Position numbers and translations under genes: made by a program
In this document: piece after piece, positions 42,748-52,887 of the stretch
How the letters are laid out: each line of letters begins with the position of its first letter
How positions within the stretch are numbered: position 1 is the stretch's first letter
DNA from: Microbulbifer elongatus
GTDB taxonomy: Bacteria; Pseudomonadota; Gammaproteobacteria; Pseudomonadales; Cellvibrionaceae
Direction: 5' to 3'
Length of the DNA: 64,000 nucleotides
Assembly (NCBI RefSeq): GCF_021165935.1
Contig: NZ_CP088953.1
Span: forward strand, 3,760,501-3,824,500
The notes under the pieces: generated by a model
Database searches by the model: none
Seen by the model: only the letters and a program-made list of their open reading frames with translations
Told to the model about the DNA's origin: nothing

Positions 42748-42774
42748 TAAAGTCCCGGAAAAGGCGGCCGAAAT
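42748..42774 (+). promoter_or_regulatory. Sigma-28 (FliA) promoter of fliC
   Basis: TAAAGTCC - N11 - GCCGAAAT matches the FliA consensus with exact spacing, about 63 bases before the fliC start. It is divergent from the fliD promoter 68 bases away. Confidence 0.85.
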
Positions 42775-42836
42775 ATGAGGTAACGGCCAGCGCCGTTGTC
42801 TCAATTCCAAACGGTGACACACAGAGGGACACAACA

Positions 42837-43967
42837 ATGTCAGTGATCAACACCAATATCACGGCCATGATCGGCCAGCAAAACCTGAGCAAATCCCAGA
42901 GCGCACTCCAGACCTCCATGGAGCGCCTGTCTTCCGGTCTACGCATCAACAGCGCTGCCGACGATGCTGCCGGCCAGGCCATCGCCAACCGCATGAGTGC
43001 GCAGATCACCGGTCTGTCTCAGGCTCAGCGCAATGCCAACGACGGCATCTCTGCTGCCCAGACCGCGGAAGGTGCCCTGAATCAGGTGAACGACAACCTG
43101 CAGCGCATCCGCGAGTTGACGGTACAGGCACAGAACGACACAAACTCTCAGAGTGACCTGGATTCCATTCAAGATGAGATCAATCAACGCCTGTCTGAAA
43201 TTGATCGAGTATCCTCCGAGACCAATTTCAATGGCGTGAAGGTTCTTTCCGAAGATCGCAGCTTCACCATCCAGGTTGGCGCCAATGATGGCGAATCGAT
43301 CAGTATTGATCTGAAAGAAATCAATGCGCAGACTCTTGGAATGGAAAACTTCACTGTTTCCGGACTGTCTGACGAAATTACGGAACTGTCCGGTACCGAT
43401 GCTAATGGCAATGAAGTCACCGCGGCTATCGACCTTTCCGGTATTGATGTAACCAACTTCGCAGCTACCGACGCTTCCGAACTCAAGCTCCGCTCATATA
43501 CTGACGCCGGCGGCACTACTCAGTACGCGATTGAAGATACAGATGGCACCCTGGCGAAAATCGCTGCAGCGGATATTGATACCGATGCCACTTCCGCAAC
43601 CTTCGGTCAGATTACAGACTTCGCCGATGCGGCTGCAGTGACAACTGCGAAAGACGCTTACGATACCGATGCAGAAGCCGGGCTGACCTCAACCGCGAAT
43701 CCGCTGGCAGCTCTGGACACCGCACTTAGCGACGTAGACGCACTGCGCTCGGACCTGGGTGCCATCCAGAACCGCTTTGAATCTGCGATCAACAACCTGA
43801 GCACTACCGAGACCAACCTGTCCGCCGCGCGCTCCCGTATCGAAGACGCAGATTACGCGGACGAAGTTTCCAACATGACCCGCGCGCAGATTCTGCAGCA
43901 GGCCGGTACTTCTGTTTTGTCTCAGGCCAACCAGCTTCCCCAGAGCGTGCTGTCTCTGCTGGGCTAA
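42837..43967 (+). CDS. fliC: Flagellin
   Basis: Filament subunit, 376 residues. The conserved N-terminal D0/D1 part SVINTNITAMIGQQNLSKSQSALQTSMERLSSGLRINSAADDAAGQAIANRM and the C-terminal part AIQNRFESAINNLSTTETNLSAARSRIEDADYADEVSNMTRAQILQQAGTSVLSQANQLPQSVLSLLG flank a variable middle rich in Asp, Thr and Ala. No further flagellin gene is in the window. The start is the ATG at 42837 with GAGGG upstream. A sigma-28 promoter precedes it and a strong terminator follows. Confidence 0.97.
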   Translation: MSVINTNITAMIGQQNLSKSQSALQTSMERLSSGLRINSAADDAAGQAIANRMSAQITGLSQAQRNANDGISAAQTAEGALNQVNDNLQRIRELTVQAQNDTNSQSDLDSIQDEINQRLSEIDRVSSETNFNGVKVLSEDRSFTIQVGANDGESISIDLKEINAQTLGMENFTVSGLSDEITELSGTDANGNEVTAAIDLSGIDVTNFAATDASELKLRSYTDAGGTTQYAIEDTDGTLAKIAAADIDTDATSATFGQITDFADAAAVTTAKDAYDTDAEAGLTSTANPLAALDTALSDVDALRSDLGAIQNRFESAINNLSTTETNLSAARSRIEDADYADEVSNMTRAQILQQAGTSVLSQANQLPQSVLSLLG

Positions 43968-43998
43968 AGCCTACCCCGGGCTAGTGGCCCATCCTCTC

Positions 43999-44023
43999 GG
44001 CCCCTTTTCAGGGGCCTTTTTTT
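43999..44023 (+). terminator. Rho-independent terminator of fliC
   Basis: GGCCCCT-TTTC-AGGGGCC followed by T7, 32 bases after the fliC stop. Confidence 0.93.
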
Positions 44024-44043
44024 AATTAAAAAAAAGCAGGGTT

Positions 44044-44394
44044 TTACACCTGCATATTCATTATGTCCTTGTATGCGGTCAGCAACCGGTTCCGCACCTG
44101 AACCCCGAGCTCAAAGCCGATACTGGCCTTCTGCCCCGCTATCATCACTTCGTGCAATGCCACATCCGGATCACCCGCCTGGAATGCGCGCGCTTTGGCA
44201 GTGCTTTCAGATTGCAAGGCGTTGATCCGCTCAAGGCTGTCTTTTAAAGCAGTCCCAAAACTGCCTCCCCCGACGGGGTCACCGCCTGTCATTGGAAGAT
44301 CAAAGGTAGCGCGAGCGCTCGAAACTTCGTTCGTAAGCCCTCGCATCTGGTTCAGTAAGCCCTGCATTTCTACAGGGACGGTCGATATGGCCAT
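44044..44394 (-). CDS. fliE: Flagellar hook-basal body protein FliE
   Basis: Joins the MS ring to the rod. The 116-residue protein has SFGTALKDSLERINALQSESTAKARAFQAGDPDVALHEVMIAGQKASIGFELGVQVRNRLLTAYKDIMNMQV, the conserved FliE C-terminal two thirds. I chose the ATG at 44394 with AGAGGT upstream; the frame is open to 44451 without family sequence. It is transcribed divergently from fliF across a 237-bp gap that probably holds both promoters; no sigma-54 or sigma-28 match was clear there. Confidence 0.94.
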   Translation of the reverse strand: MAISTVPVEMQGLLNQMRGLTNEVSSARATFDLPMTGGDPVGGGSFGTALKDSLERINALQSESTAKARAFQAGDPDVALHEVMIAGQKASIGFELGVQVRNRLLTAYKDIMNMQV

Positions 44395-44631
44395 GATCAC
44401 ACCTCTTCTATTTTCACCGCGCAAAGGTAGCAGCGGCAGTGGAAACTCCAATCACGTAATTAGGGGCTAAAAAGCGGGTTTTTCTTTCCTTTGCTCTCAC
44501 AAAAGCTATTGATAATCAGGTCACTGTTCCGGCCCGCCTGCTTTGGCGGCCTCAAACAAAAAGGATGAACTCGCAGGAATGCCTTTTTCTATGCGTACAA
44601 AATCGCCGACCCGGTGTGGGGCCTCGTCACC

Positions 44632-46341
44632 ATGAGCAGCAATCGACAGAGTTCCGGACAAGGCGCCACTACAGCGGTACAGAGCCTGAACCAGCTGCCA
44701 TCGCGGTTGCTGGCAAACCCCTTGCTGATGCTACTGGTAGGAGGATCAGCGGCGATTGCGCTGGTGGCGGCAATCCTGTTGTGGTCTCAGGCACCGCAGT
44801 ACCGGGTGTTGTTCAGCAATATCAGCGAAGCAGACGGGGGCCGGATTATCAGTGAACTGGAGAGCCGCGGGATTCCCTATGAGTTCAACGCGGGCGGCCG
44901 CACTTTGATGGTTCCAGAAGATCAGGTATACCGTCTACGGCTGCAATTGGCGGAGCAGGGCCTTCCCAGTGGTGGCAATGCGGGTTTTGAGATCATGGAT
45001 CGGCAGGCGTTTGGTATCAGCCAGTTTGCAGAACGGGTGAACTTTCAACGCAGCCTGCAGGGTGAACTGGCAAGCTCCATAGAGTCATTGGGTCCAGTGG
45101 TTCGGGCGCGCGTACACCTTTCGATGGCCAAGCCCTCAGTTTTCATTCGTGAGCGGGAGCCGGCAAAGGCATCGATTATTCTGACTCTGGCACCAGGGAG
45201 AGTACTCAGTGAAGGCCAGGCCAGTGCCATTGTGCATCTGGTTTCGAGCAGTGTTCCAGACTTGATGGCCGATAATGTCACCCTTGTTGATCAGAACGGT
45301 CGCCTACTATCGCGTCCCGGCACCGACGAAGCCAGCCTAGATGGTACCCAGCTCGACTATGTCCGCACACTGGAAGCGAGTTATCAGCAGCGTATTGAAC
45401 GCATACTCGAACCACTGTTAGGCAGCAAGAACGTACGTGCACAGGTCACCGCTCAGATTGATTTTGATCGTCGTGAAGAAACCAGCGAGCGCTATGCACC
45501 CAATCAGGATGGCCAGCCCGCATCGGTACGTAGCAAGCAGTACAACTCCGATATCAATGGCGACACACTGGACTTGGGCGGCATTCCGGGCGCTCTGACC
45601 AATACGCCACCCGGTACCGCCGCATCGTCGATCAACGCCAGTGACGAATCGCAATTGGAAGAGCAGGATCAAAACCAGATGCACAGCCGGGTTCGCCAGG
45701 AAAATCTGATCAACTACGAACTCGACCGCGATATCACTCATATCCAACGCCACAGGGGACGAGTTGAGCGGCTGAGCGCGGCGGTTGTTGTAAATTATCA
45801 GCAGGTTGTCGGCGACGATGGCACAGTAACGCAAGAACCCTTAAGCCCTGAAGACTTGCAACATATTGAACAACTGGTTCGCCAGGCGATGGGTTACTCC
45901 GAAACCCGTGGTGACGGCCTGGAAGTGGTCAATAGCCTTTTTTCAGTCGCTGAACAACAGTCCCTGCCGGAACCGCAATGGCATGAAGATCCCTTCTGGC
46001 GCCAGCTGATTCTCACATTCGGACGGTACCTGCTCGCCGCTGTGTCACTGCTCTTTATTTTCCGCTGGCTAGTGCGCCCGCTGGTGAACCGACACCTTCA
46101 GCTGCGTAATACGCCAGCTTCGATTCCATCACAGCAACCGTCACAAGCTCGTGCTGTACAGCCGGAGCAGGATCCAGGCTTGCCTGCAGAAGTGGAAGAA
46201 GAAATACCTGAGCCTATGCCCCGCCGAAAACGACGCTCTTCCATCTACGAGCAGAGCCTGATGGATCTGCAGGGGATGGCCAAGGATGACCCCGCCATGG
46301 TGGCAATGATTGTACGCAGCTGGATACACCGGGATGACTAA
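44632..46341 (+). CDS. fliF: Flagellar MS-ring protein FliF
   Basis: Forms the membrane ring and anchors FliG. The 569-residue protein has an N-terminal membrane helix (PLLMLLVGGSAAIALVAAILLWS), the ring-building motifs YRVLFSNISEADGGRIISELESRGIPY and SMAKPSVFIREREPAKASIILTL, and a second helix near residue 460 (LTFGRYLLAAVSLLFIFRWLVRPLV). A C-terminal FliG-binding tail follows (SIYEQSLMDLQGMAKDDPAMVAMIVRSWI). The start is the ATG at 44632 (MSSNRQ); a GTG at 44614 is possible. First gene of the fliF-R run. Confidence 0.96.
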   Translation: MSSNRQSSGQGATTAVQSLNQLPSRLLANPLLMLLVGGSAAIALVAAILLWSQAPQYRVLFSNISEADGGRIISELESRGIPYEFNAGGRTLMVPEDQVYRLRLQLAEQGLPSGGNAGFEIMDRQAFGISQFAERVNFQRSLQGELASSIESLGPVVRARVHLSMAKPSVFIREREPAKASIILTLAPGRVLSEGQASAIVHLVSSSVPDLMADNVTLVDQNGRLLSRPGTDEASLDGTQLDYVRTLEASYQQRIERILEPLLGSKNVRAQVTAQIDFDRREETSERYAPNQDGQPASVRSKQYNSDINGDTLDLGGIPGALTNTPPGTAASSINASDESQLEEQDQNQMHSRVRQENLINYELDRDITHIQRHRGRVERLSAAVVVNYQQVVGDDGTVTQEPLSPEDLQHIEQLVRQAMGYSETRGDGLEVVNSLFSVAEQQSLPEPQWHEDPFWRQLILTFGRYLLAAVSLLFIFRWLVRPLVNRHLQLRNTPASIPSQQPSQARAVQPEQDPGLPAEVEEEIPEPMPRRKRRSSIYEQSLMDLQGMAKDDPAMVAMIVRSWIHRDD

Positions 46342-47368
46342 TAACACGCATTTGCAAAACGCCGTTCAGAAACAGAAGGCTATGAGCAATATGCGCCGTA
46401 GCGCCATTTTGCTCTTAGCTCTGGATGAAGATAGTGCAGCGGAAGTATTCAAACACCTGAGTGCGCGGGAGGTTCAGGACTTAAGCCAGGAAATGGCTTC
46501 GCTGCGTTCGGTATCCCATGAAGAAATGCGCTCAGTGCTTCAGGACTTCAATACAGAGTCTGAAGAATTTGGCGCACTCAATCTGTACTCCAGTGAGCGT
46601 ATCCGGGCCGTGCTCACCAAGGCATTAGGTAACGAGCGCGCATCAAGCCTGCTGGAAGATATATTTGATATCACCAGCGCAGATTCCGGTATTGATGCGT
46701 TGAATATCATGGAAGCAAATACGGTGGCGGAAATGATCCGCGATGAACACCCACAGATCATAGCGACCATACTGGTACACCTTGAACGCCGCCAGGCGGC
46801 CTCGGTACTTGAGTATTTTGAAGATAAACTGCGCGAAGATGTCGTACTACGCATCGCAACCTTTAGTGGCGTACAGCCCGCAGCGCTTCAAGAGTTGACA
46901 GAGGTCCTCACCAGTATGCTGGATGGTCAGAATCTGAAGCGCGCAAAAATGGGCGGTGCTCGCACTGCGGCAGAAATTCTCAACCTGATGAACTCGAGTG
47001 CAGAGGAAAATGTGATCGAGCGTGTGCGCGAGCACAATGAAGATCTCGCACAGAAAATCATCGATGAAATGTTCCTGTTCGAAAACCTGATTGATCTAGA
47101 CAATCGCGCCATTCAGCTGATCCTGAAAGAGGTGGAAAACAAGCAGCTGGTCACTGCGCTTAAGGGCAGCAAGCCGGATCTTCTCGAGAAGTTTCTGCAC
47201 AATATGTCAAGTCGCGCGGGCACACTACTGCGCGAAGAACTGGAGGCCAGTGGTCCACTTCGTATGTCTCAGGTGGAGCGCGAGCGAAAAGCGATTCTCC
47301 AGGTCGTGCGCCGCTTGGCTGACAGCGGTGAAATCGTGTTAAGCGGCGGGGAAGAAGTGTATGTCTGA
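46334..47368 (+). CDS. fliG: Flagellar motor switch protein FliG
   Basis: Torque-generating part of the C ring. The 344-residue protein has RRSAILLLALDEDSAAEVFKHLSAREVQDLSQEMASL at the N-terminus, the EHPQIIATILVHL middle helix region, GGARTAAEILNLM and the C-terminal charged helix DLDNRAIQLILKEVENKQLVTALKGSKPDLLEKFLHNMSSRAGTLLREEL with the residues that meet MotA. The start is the ATG at 46334, overlapping the fliF end by 8 bases. Confidence 0.96.
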   Translation: MTNNTHLQNAVQKQKAMSNMRRSAILLLALDEDSAAEVFKHLSAREVQDLSQEMASLRSVSHEEMRSVLQDFNTESEEFGALNLYSSERIRAVLTKALGNERASSLLEDIFDITSADSGIDALNIMEANTVAEMIRDEHPQIIATILVHLERRQAASVLEYFEDKLREDVVLRIATFSGVQPAALQELTEVLTSMLDGQNLKRAKMGGARTAAEILNLMNSSAEENVIERVREHNEDLAQKIIDEMFLFENLIDLDNRAIQLILKEVENKQLVTALKGSKPDLLEKFLHNMSSRAGTLLREELEASGPLRMSQVERERKAILQVVRRLADSGEIVLSGGEEVYV

Positions 47369-48032
47369 AGCTGTTTCATGGCGCCGCTGGCAGCCTGACG
47401 ACCTTAGCGGAGAACGGGAACGTCGCGATTCTGTGCGACGCTCATTGACCTCAGAGTTGAATGCATTGCGCTCACAGGCCCAAGAGGAAGGCCGTCAGCA
47501 GGGTTACGAAGCGGGCTACGCAGATGGCTATGAACAGGGCCTCAACGAAGGTCGAGAGACTGGAACCTCAGAAACCAATCAGCAGCGTAAGGTGCTACTG
47601 GCTCCACTCGAAGACCTCGCACGGAACTTCAGCGATGCGCTGACTTCCATGGATAAAGAAATAGCCGAAGACATCACTCGACTTGCACTGCTCGTTGGCC
47701 GCCATCTCGCAGACGACGCCTTAAAGGCCGAGCCGCAGCAGGTTTGCGGCCTGGTGCGCACCTTGCTACGCGAAGAATCCGCCTCCAAGGAACAGGTTCG
47801 GCTGTGGCTGCACCCAGAAGATCTACCTCTGGTTCAAGCCGACCTCGGCAATGAATTGAACAGCGTGGGCTGGCGATTGGAGCAGGATTCGCGGCTCACT
47901 CGCGGCGGCTGCAGGGTGACAACGCCAAGTGGTGAGCTTGACGCAACCCGTGAGATCCGTTGGCAAGAAGTTCTTAAATACAGCCTCCCCTTTCCCCGAC
48001 GCACGAATCACAGACCCGGAGCGAAAGAGTGA
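47361..48032 (+). CDS. fliH: Flagellar export ATPase regulator FliH
   Basis: Stator of the export ATPase. The 223-residue protein starts with the aromatic WRRWQPDDL motif that binds FliN/FlhA, then a glycine-repeat helix ([25 protein letters not shown]), and a C-terminal FliI-binding domain ([17 protein letters not shown]...[13 protein letters not shown]). The start is the ATG at 47361, overlapping the fliG end by 8 bases. Confidence 0.93.
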   Translation: MSEAVSWRRWQPDDLSGERERRDSVRRSLTSELNALRSQAQEEGRQQGYEAGYADGYEQGLNEGRETGTSETNQQRKVLLAPLEDLARNFSDALTSMDKEIAEDITRLALLVGRHLADDALKAEPQQVCGLVRTLLREESASKEQVRLWLHPEDLPLVQADLGNELNSVGWRLEQDSRLTRGGCRVTTPSGELDATREIRWQEVLKYSLPFPRRTNHRPGAKE

Positions 48033-49423
48033 ACGCGTCGAATGAATCTGTGCATACGCAGCGTTGGCAACAGGAACTAAGCTGCATCGCAGAAAGTGTT
48101 GGCCAGGCACCACGCTTTCGAAGCAGTGGAAAAGTTGTGCGTGCTACGGGGTTGGTTCTGGAGGTAGTGGGACTGCGGATTCCTCTCGGTAGCGGCTGCT
48201 CGATCGAGCTCGATCGGTCTGGGGCATCGGAACCCGACTACGCCGAAGCCCAGGTCGTGGGATTCACCGGTGAACGACTGTTTCTGATGCCGCTGGAAGA
48301 AGTGAGTGGCCTCACCCCCGGTGCTCGGGTTTTCCCATTGGGCGGCAACGGCGCCCGCCGCTTCCCCCTTGGCGAGCAACTATTGGGAAGGGTAATGGAC
48401 GGAAGCGGACGACCATTAGATGGCGGCCCAGAACTCGACTTCGTTGAAAGTGATGGCCTTTCGGCAACGCCGTTCAATCCGCTCAATCGCACACCCATAC
48501 AGGAACAGATTGATGTCGGTGTGCGCACAATCAATGGCCTGCTTAGTGTTGGCCGCGGCCAGCGCCTTGGCCTCTTCGCGGGATCTGGTGTCGGTAAATC
48601 CGTGCTGCTCGGCATGATGGCACGTTACACCAGTGCGGACGTGATTGTGGTCGGCCTGATTGGCGAGCGGGGTCGGGAAGTAAAAGATTTTATTGATAAT
48701 ATTCTGGGTGAAGATGGGCGACGCCGAGCGGTGGTGGTCGCGGCCCCCGCGGATACCTCAGCCCTGCAACGATTGCAGGGCGCGGCTTATGCCACACGCA
48801 TAGCGGAGCATTTCCGGGACACCGGGAAAAGTGTGCTACTGATCATGGACTCCCTGACCCGCTATGCCATGGCGCAGCGGGAAATTGCTCTAGCCATCGG
48901 AGAACCACCAGCCACCAAAGGCTACCCGCCCTCCGTATTCGCACAATTACCTGTCCTGGTGGAGCGTGCGGGGAATGGGGAGAATGGCGGCTCTATCACT
49001 GCATTTTATACCGTACTGGCCGAAGGTGATGATCAGCAAGACCCCATTGCCGATGCGGCTCGCGCGATTCTGGATGGCCACATTGTGCTGTCTCGGGGAC
49101 TCGCGGAATCCGGGCACTACCCGGCAATCGATATCGAGGCATCCGTCAGCCGTGCGATGAGCGCCATTGTCGATGACAATCATCAGCGCCAAGCTCAAAG
49201 ACTCAAGCAGCTTTTCTCGCGCTACCAGCGCAATCGCGATCTGATCAGTGTTGGGGCTTACAGTCCCGGGCACGACCCTGAGCTGGATCAGGCAGTACAG
49301 AGATATCCGTATATCGAGCAATTCCTTCAACAGCGTATGAGTGAGCGTGCCGATATCCACTCTTCCATCTCCGCGCTGAATGCACTAATACCTACAGCAC
49401 AATCATCGGGAGCCGGAGAATGA
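48029..49423 (+). CDS. fliI: Flagellum-specific export ATPase FliI
   Basis: ATPase of the flagellar type III export apparatus. The 464-residue protein has Walker [34 protein letters not shown], Walker [19 protein letters not shown] with [11 protein letters not shown], and [12 protein letters not shown]. The start is a GTG at 48029 that overlaps the fliH TGA as GTGA, with GGAG seven bases upstream. Confidence 0.97.
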   Translation: MNASNESVHTQRWQQELSCIAESVGQAPRFRSSGKVVRATGLVLEVVGLRIPLGSGCSIELDRSGASEPDYAEAQVVGFTGERLFLMPLEEVSGLTPGARVFPLGGNGARRFPLGEQLLGRVMDGSGRPLDGGPELDFVESDGLSATPFNPLNRTPIQEQIDVGVRTINGLLSVGRGQRLGLFAGSGVGKSVLLGMMARYTSADVIVVGLIGERGREVKDFIDNILGEDGRRRAVVVAAPADTSALQRLQGAAYATRIAEHFRDTGKSVLLIMDSLTRYAMAQREIALAIGEPPATKGYPPSVFAQLPVLVERAGNGENGGSITAFYTVLAEGDDQQDPIADAARAILDGHIVLSRGLAESGHYPAIDIEASVSRAMSAIVDDNHQRQAQRLKQLFSRYQRNRDLISVGAYSPGHDPELDQAVQRYPYIEQFLQQRMSERADIHSSISALNALIPTAQSSGAGE

Positions 49424-49884
49424 GCCGCTCAGAGTCACTCGATATCCTGATCGACGAGAGCCGCAAGGCGCGCGACAACGCCGGGCGTGCTCTGGCGGAA
49501 GAGCGTTCTGCCAGCGCGCAGACCAACGGGCAACTTGACGCTTTGCAACGATATCGCAGCGAGTACTGCGAACGCCTGCAGCAGGCCATGGCCGAGGGGA
49601 TCAGTGCGTCAACTCTCGCGGATTACAATCGTTTTATAGAATCACTTGATGGCGCCATTGCCCGAGCGAGAGATGTACTGGCCCAACAACAAGACAAGGT
49701 TGCCTCCACGAGCGAGCACTGGCGGCACCATCAGAGCAAACTCACCTCTTTCAGTGCGCTGGAGACCCGGCGCGCGCAACTGGAACAGCGAAAGGAAGCC
49801 CGCCGCGAGCTTCGTCAGGCCGACGAAATGACCCAGAACCTGATTGCCCGCCGCGCACTACGCAACGGAAACAACCCGTTTTAA
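49420..49884 (+). CDS. fliJ: Flagellar export protein FliJ
   Basis: The 154-residue coiled-coil protein (long charged helices [26 protein letters not shown]... and [34 protein letters not shown]) fits FliJ, the stalk that sits in the FliI hexamer. Length is normal (E. coli 147). ATGA overlap with fliI. The call rests on fold type and position. Confidence 0.87.
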   Translation: MSRSESLDILIDESRKARDNAGRALAEERSASAQTNGQLDALQRYRSEYCERLQQAMAEGISASTLADYNRFIESLDGAIARARDVLAQQQDKVASTSEHWRHHQSKLTSFSALETRRAQLEQRKEARRELRQADEMTQNLIARRALRNGNNPF

Positions 49885-49912
49885 TTTCGCAATTACCACG
49901 GAGTAACTGCTC

Positions 49913-51118
49913 ATGGATATCACAGCACTAATTGCCACGGCAACAATCAAATCGGCGGTCAATAGCCACACACAAGGAACATCGGGAACCAAGGCCGGTA
50001 CTGATCCCGACACGGAATCGCTGTTTTCGCAAAGTCTGCAGTCAGCCATTCAGTCCACAACTCCGCACCCTCTGCCACCTCAGATGCCTTATACAGACGA
50101 GGTAAATTTGACAGATCTATCGGACAGTGCATTGCCTCCTACAGATCTGCGCCTGTTCCCGATTGGCGAGAATACCGCGAAAGATATCGAACAGATTTTG
50201 AAAACCGATCTGTCAGAACATCCAGATGAAGCGCTCTCCCCTGCCATGATGGTATCGCTACCTGGCTCGCTCCATACTGCACTTTCCGCAGAGGGAACCT
50301 CTAATGTTCATGAGGCGCAGATTGTTTTTAACTCTACACTGCGAGCGAACGGCAACCAGCAGGTGACAACACTAGCACCGCAAGCGCTTCCCGAGGTGAC
50401 TGACGCTGGACAAGATGCCGAAATCACACACAATCAGCGCATAGTACTGCCGGAGACATCCCCACAACTCGCTGCGAACCTGCAACGGGATCGGCTGTCG
50501 GACAGCGCTACCGGAAAACCCGCGAATGCGGGGCCTGTCCAGACCAGCTTTATAACGAACGAAGGAATTCATTCTTCTGGCCCTGCCCCCCAGGCCGCGG
50601 AATTACTCACCACAACGACCGGGCTCGTCACTTCATCAACGTCAAATCTCCAGCCACCAAGCACCTCGGCACCCAGTATCAGCGTATCGCTGGGATCAAA
50701 TGCTTGGGGAGAGGAGTTCAGTCAACATCTGTTGAGTATGGTACATCGAGGAGACAGACAGGTTGATCTGCATTTACACCCCCGTGAACTGGGCGCGCTA
50801 TCCGTCAGCCTGAATCTGGAAGATCAGGGAATGCGGGCACAGTTTCTCACTGCAAATGCAGCGGTGCGCAGCGCGGTGGAACACGCACTGCCTCTACTAC
50901 GAGAAACCCTGGCCCAGCAGGGTATTACTCTGGGCGAAGCCTCCGTGGGACAGCATCACCAGCAGGAATCTCAGCAAAAGGGTTCACACGCGCATTTGAG
51001 TGATGCTACTGGCTTTGCGAGTGAGATCGACTCTACAGGAGAATCCGGTGAGGAGATTCAGCGGGAGGTCCGGCTTCCACTCTCCGCCAGTCTAGGTGGT
51101 GTCGACCTCTACGCCTGA
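49913..51118 (+). CDS. fliK: Flagellar hook-length control protein FliK
   Basis: Secreted ruler that switches export from hook to filament. The 401-residue protein has a long low-complexity Thr/Ser/Pro-rich N-terminal part and the conserved C-terminal domain near residue 265 (WGEEFSQHLLSMVHRGDRQVDLHLHPRELGALSVSLNLEDQGMRAQFLTANAAVRSAVEHALPLLRETLAQQGITLGEASV), ending in a polar tail. The start is the ATG at 49913. It is the canonical copy; a second, frameshifted FliK-like gene is at 39507-40410. A hairpin terminator follows. Confidence 0.93.
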   Translation: MDITALIATATIKSAVNSHTQGTSGTKAGTDPDTESLFSQSLQSAIQSTTPHPLPPQMPYTDEVNLTDLSDSALPPTDLRLFPIGENTAKDIEQILKTDLSEHPDEALSPAMMVSLPGSLHTALSAEGTSNVHEAQIVFNSTLRANGNQQVTTLAPQALPEVTDAGQDAEITHNQRIVLPETSPQLAANLQRDRLSDSATGKPANAGPVQTSFITNEGIHSSGPAPQAAELLTTTTGLVTSSTSNLQPPSTSAPSISVSLGSNAWGEEFSQHLLSMVHRGDRQVDLHLHPRELGALSVSLNLEDQGMRAQFLTANAAVRSAVEHALPLLRETLAQQGITLGEASVGQHHQQESQQKGSHAHLSDATGFASEIDSTGESGEEIQREVRLPLSASLGGVDLYA

Positions 51119-51188
51119 CCGATAGAAGCTTTTCCCCTTCCCCGCGTTTTCCAATCTGCCTCTGGCCGGGACCCAAAGCCGGAAGATG

Positions 51189-51209
51189 GGCCTAATTTCT
51201 AGGCCTTTT
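51189..51209 (+). terminator. Probable terminator after fliK
   Basis: GGCCTA-ATTTC-TAGGCC followed by TTTTCTTT. The stem is only six pairs, so termination may be partial; fliL would then need its own promoter in 51210-51341 or read-through. Confidence 0.5.
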
Positions 51210-51341
51210 CTTTCCTTCAATGCAGCACAGCAGCGGCATACTTTCTCTGTCGAAACAATCGAATATTCGGAGTGGGAGTGTGTTGCTTCTTTGCACAGTG
51301 ACTCCCGTTCCCTCTTTTCGCTCACGTTAAAAAGGCGCCGT

Positions 51342-51827
51342 ATGGCTGAAGACACGTCAGGAAAAAATCGCGGCCTGTTCTGGGTGGCAATTGTTGGGGT
51401 ATCGCTGATCACCATTTTAGTGGGGCTAAACATCTACCTTCTATTGCGAGATAACGCCGACACGGCTTCTGTCGCAGTGGAACAACAGGACGCACCCGAT
51501 CGCTCGGATAATCCGATTTTTGTCCGCATAGATCCCTTCACGGTCAATCTTCAGGGTGACCAGTTGGCCAATCGCCTTCTCTACGTCGGGATTTCACTAC
51601 AGGTCGGCAACGACGAAACCCGGGATTTCCTGCTTGAGCACATGCCTCAGGTACGCAGCCGGCTGCTCATTCTGCACTCAGTCCAGTCGCCCGCGGGGCT
51701 TGCCACCCTGGAGGGAAAGGAAAACCTAGTGCAAGGAATTCTCAATACTCTCTCGGAACCGATGAGCAACAAACAACCACAGTTGCTCATTGATGATGTT
51801 CTGTTCACCGAGTTCATCGTTCAATAG
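51342..51827 (+). CDS. fliL: Flagellar basal body-associated protein FliL
   Basis: The 161-residue single-pass membrane protein has a helix at residues 10-32 (GLFWVAIVGVSLITILVGLNIYLLL) and a periplasmic stomatin-like domain (FVRIDPFTVNLQGDQLANRLLYVGISLQV...LIDDVLFTEFIVQ). FliL stabilises the motor stators. The start is the ATG at 51342 with AAGG upstream; the frame is open to 51186 but that part is non-conserved and overlaps the terminator. It starts a fliL-M-N-O-P-Q-R run. Confidence 0.93.
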   Translation: MAEDTSGKNRGLFWVAIVGVSLITILVGLNIYLLLRDNADTASVAVEQQDAPDRSDNPIFVRIDPFTVNLQGDQLANRLLYVGISLQVGNDETRDFLLEHMPQVRSRLLILHSVQSPAGLATLEGKENLVQGILNTLSEPMSNKQPQLLIDDVLFTEFIVQ

Positions 51828-51838
51828 GCAGCTCTCAT

Positions 51839-52887
51839 ATGTCCCAGGACGACCTCCTCTCACAGGAAGAAATTGATGCTTTGCTTCACGGCGGCGATGG
51901 CGATAGCAGCGATAGTACAATCAGCACTACCGCCGGCCCGGAGATGCGTCCCTACGATCCCGCCACACAGCAGCGCGTCATCCGTGAGCGACTGCACAGT
52001 ATCGACGTAATTAATGAGCGGTTTGCGCGAAATTTCCGTGTGAGCCTGTTCAATCTGATTCGCAGATCCGCCGACATTACCGTTGAATCCGTGCGCTATC
52101 AGAGCTTTAAAGATTTTGCACGCAATCTGCCAGTACCGACAAACCTGAACCTGATCGCCATGAAGCCACTACGGGGCACCGCCTTGATGGTTTTCCCCCC
52201 TGCGATGGTATTTATGGTTGTTGACAGCCTGTTCGGGGGCGACGGCCGTTTTGTTACCCGCTCCGAGGGTCGCGAGTTTACCAACACCGAGCAGCGCGTG
52301 ATTCAGCGTGTACTCGATCTCGCGATCAATGCCTATCAGGATTCGTGGCGGTCGGTTTACCCGCTAGAAATAACCTATTTACGCTCGGAGCTGCAAGCGC
52401 GATTCGCCAACATCACCAACTCGCCGAATGAAATCATCGTCAACACCAATTTTCACCTGGAGGTTGGCAATCTTTCGGAACGCTTCCAGATCTGCATGCC
52501 CTATTCAATGATCGAGCCATTGCGCGATCGGCTGGCAAACCCGGTGGTGGACGGGCGCGACCCTGGCGATCAGACCTGGAACCGACGTATGGCAGGGGAA
52601 ATCCGCCAATCCGAGGTGGACTGGTAGCCGAGTTCGCGAATATCCCCAGCCGGATCGCCAAAGTACTGGCATTGAAACCCGGAGACGTCTTACCCATCGA
52701 CCTGCCATCCAATGTGACCGCGCGGGTAGATGGCGTACCGGTTCTGGAATGCGAATACGGCAGCCGCAACGGACTGAGCGCCCTCCGTGTCAGTAAAGTT
52801 ATCGAACGCACTGCGCCCAGGCCCACATCCCTGATTAGTAATTTCAACGCGGGCCTGGCTCCGCAACGAGAGGAGTCTGAAGCATGA
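51839..52887 (+). pseudogene. fliM: Flagellar switch protein FliM, single-base frameshift before SpoA domain
   Basis: The frame starts normally (MSQDDLLSQEEIDALLHG, the CheY-binding peptide, then the CheC-like middle domain LRGTALMVFPPAMVFMVVDSLFGGDG) and stops at 52625-52627 after 262 codons (...QSEVDW). The missing part continues in another frame from 52621: LVAEFANIPSRIAKVLALKPGDVLPIDLP...VDGVPVLECEYGSRNG-ALRV, the FliM C-terminal SpoA domain. Adding one base at 52619-52621 (for example GACTGG to GACCTGG) gives an intact 349-residue FliM. As written, the protein could not bind FliN. The remainder ends at the usual overlap with fliN. Loss, phase change or sequencing error cannot be separated from sequence alone. 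Confidence 0.88.

Noticed and set aside
44395..44631. Sigma-54 promoter between fliE and fliF
   Set aside because: A CGGCCCG...TGC stretch resembles the -24 element but the spacing to a GC -12 is wrong.
52610..52630. Programmed frameshift in fliM
   Set aside because: No slippery heptamer, SD-like stimulator or hairpin is evident around GAGGTGGACTGG; a simple one-base loss explains it better.
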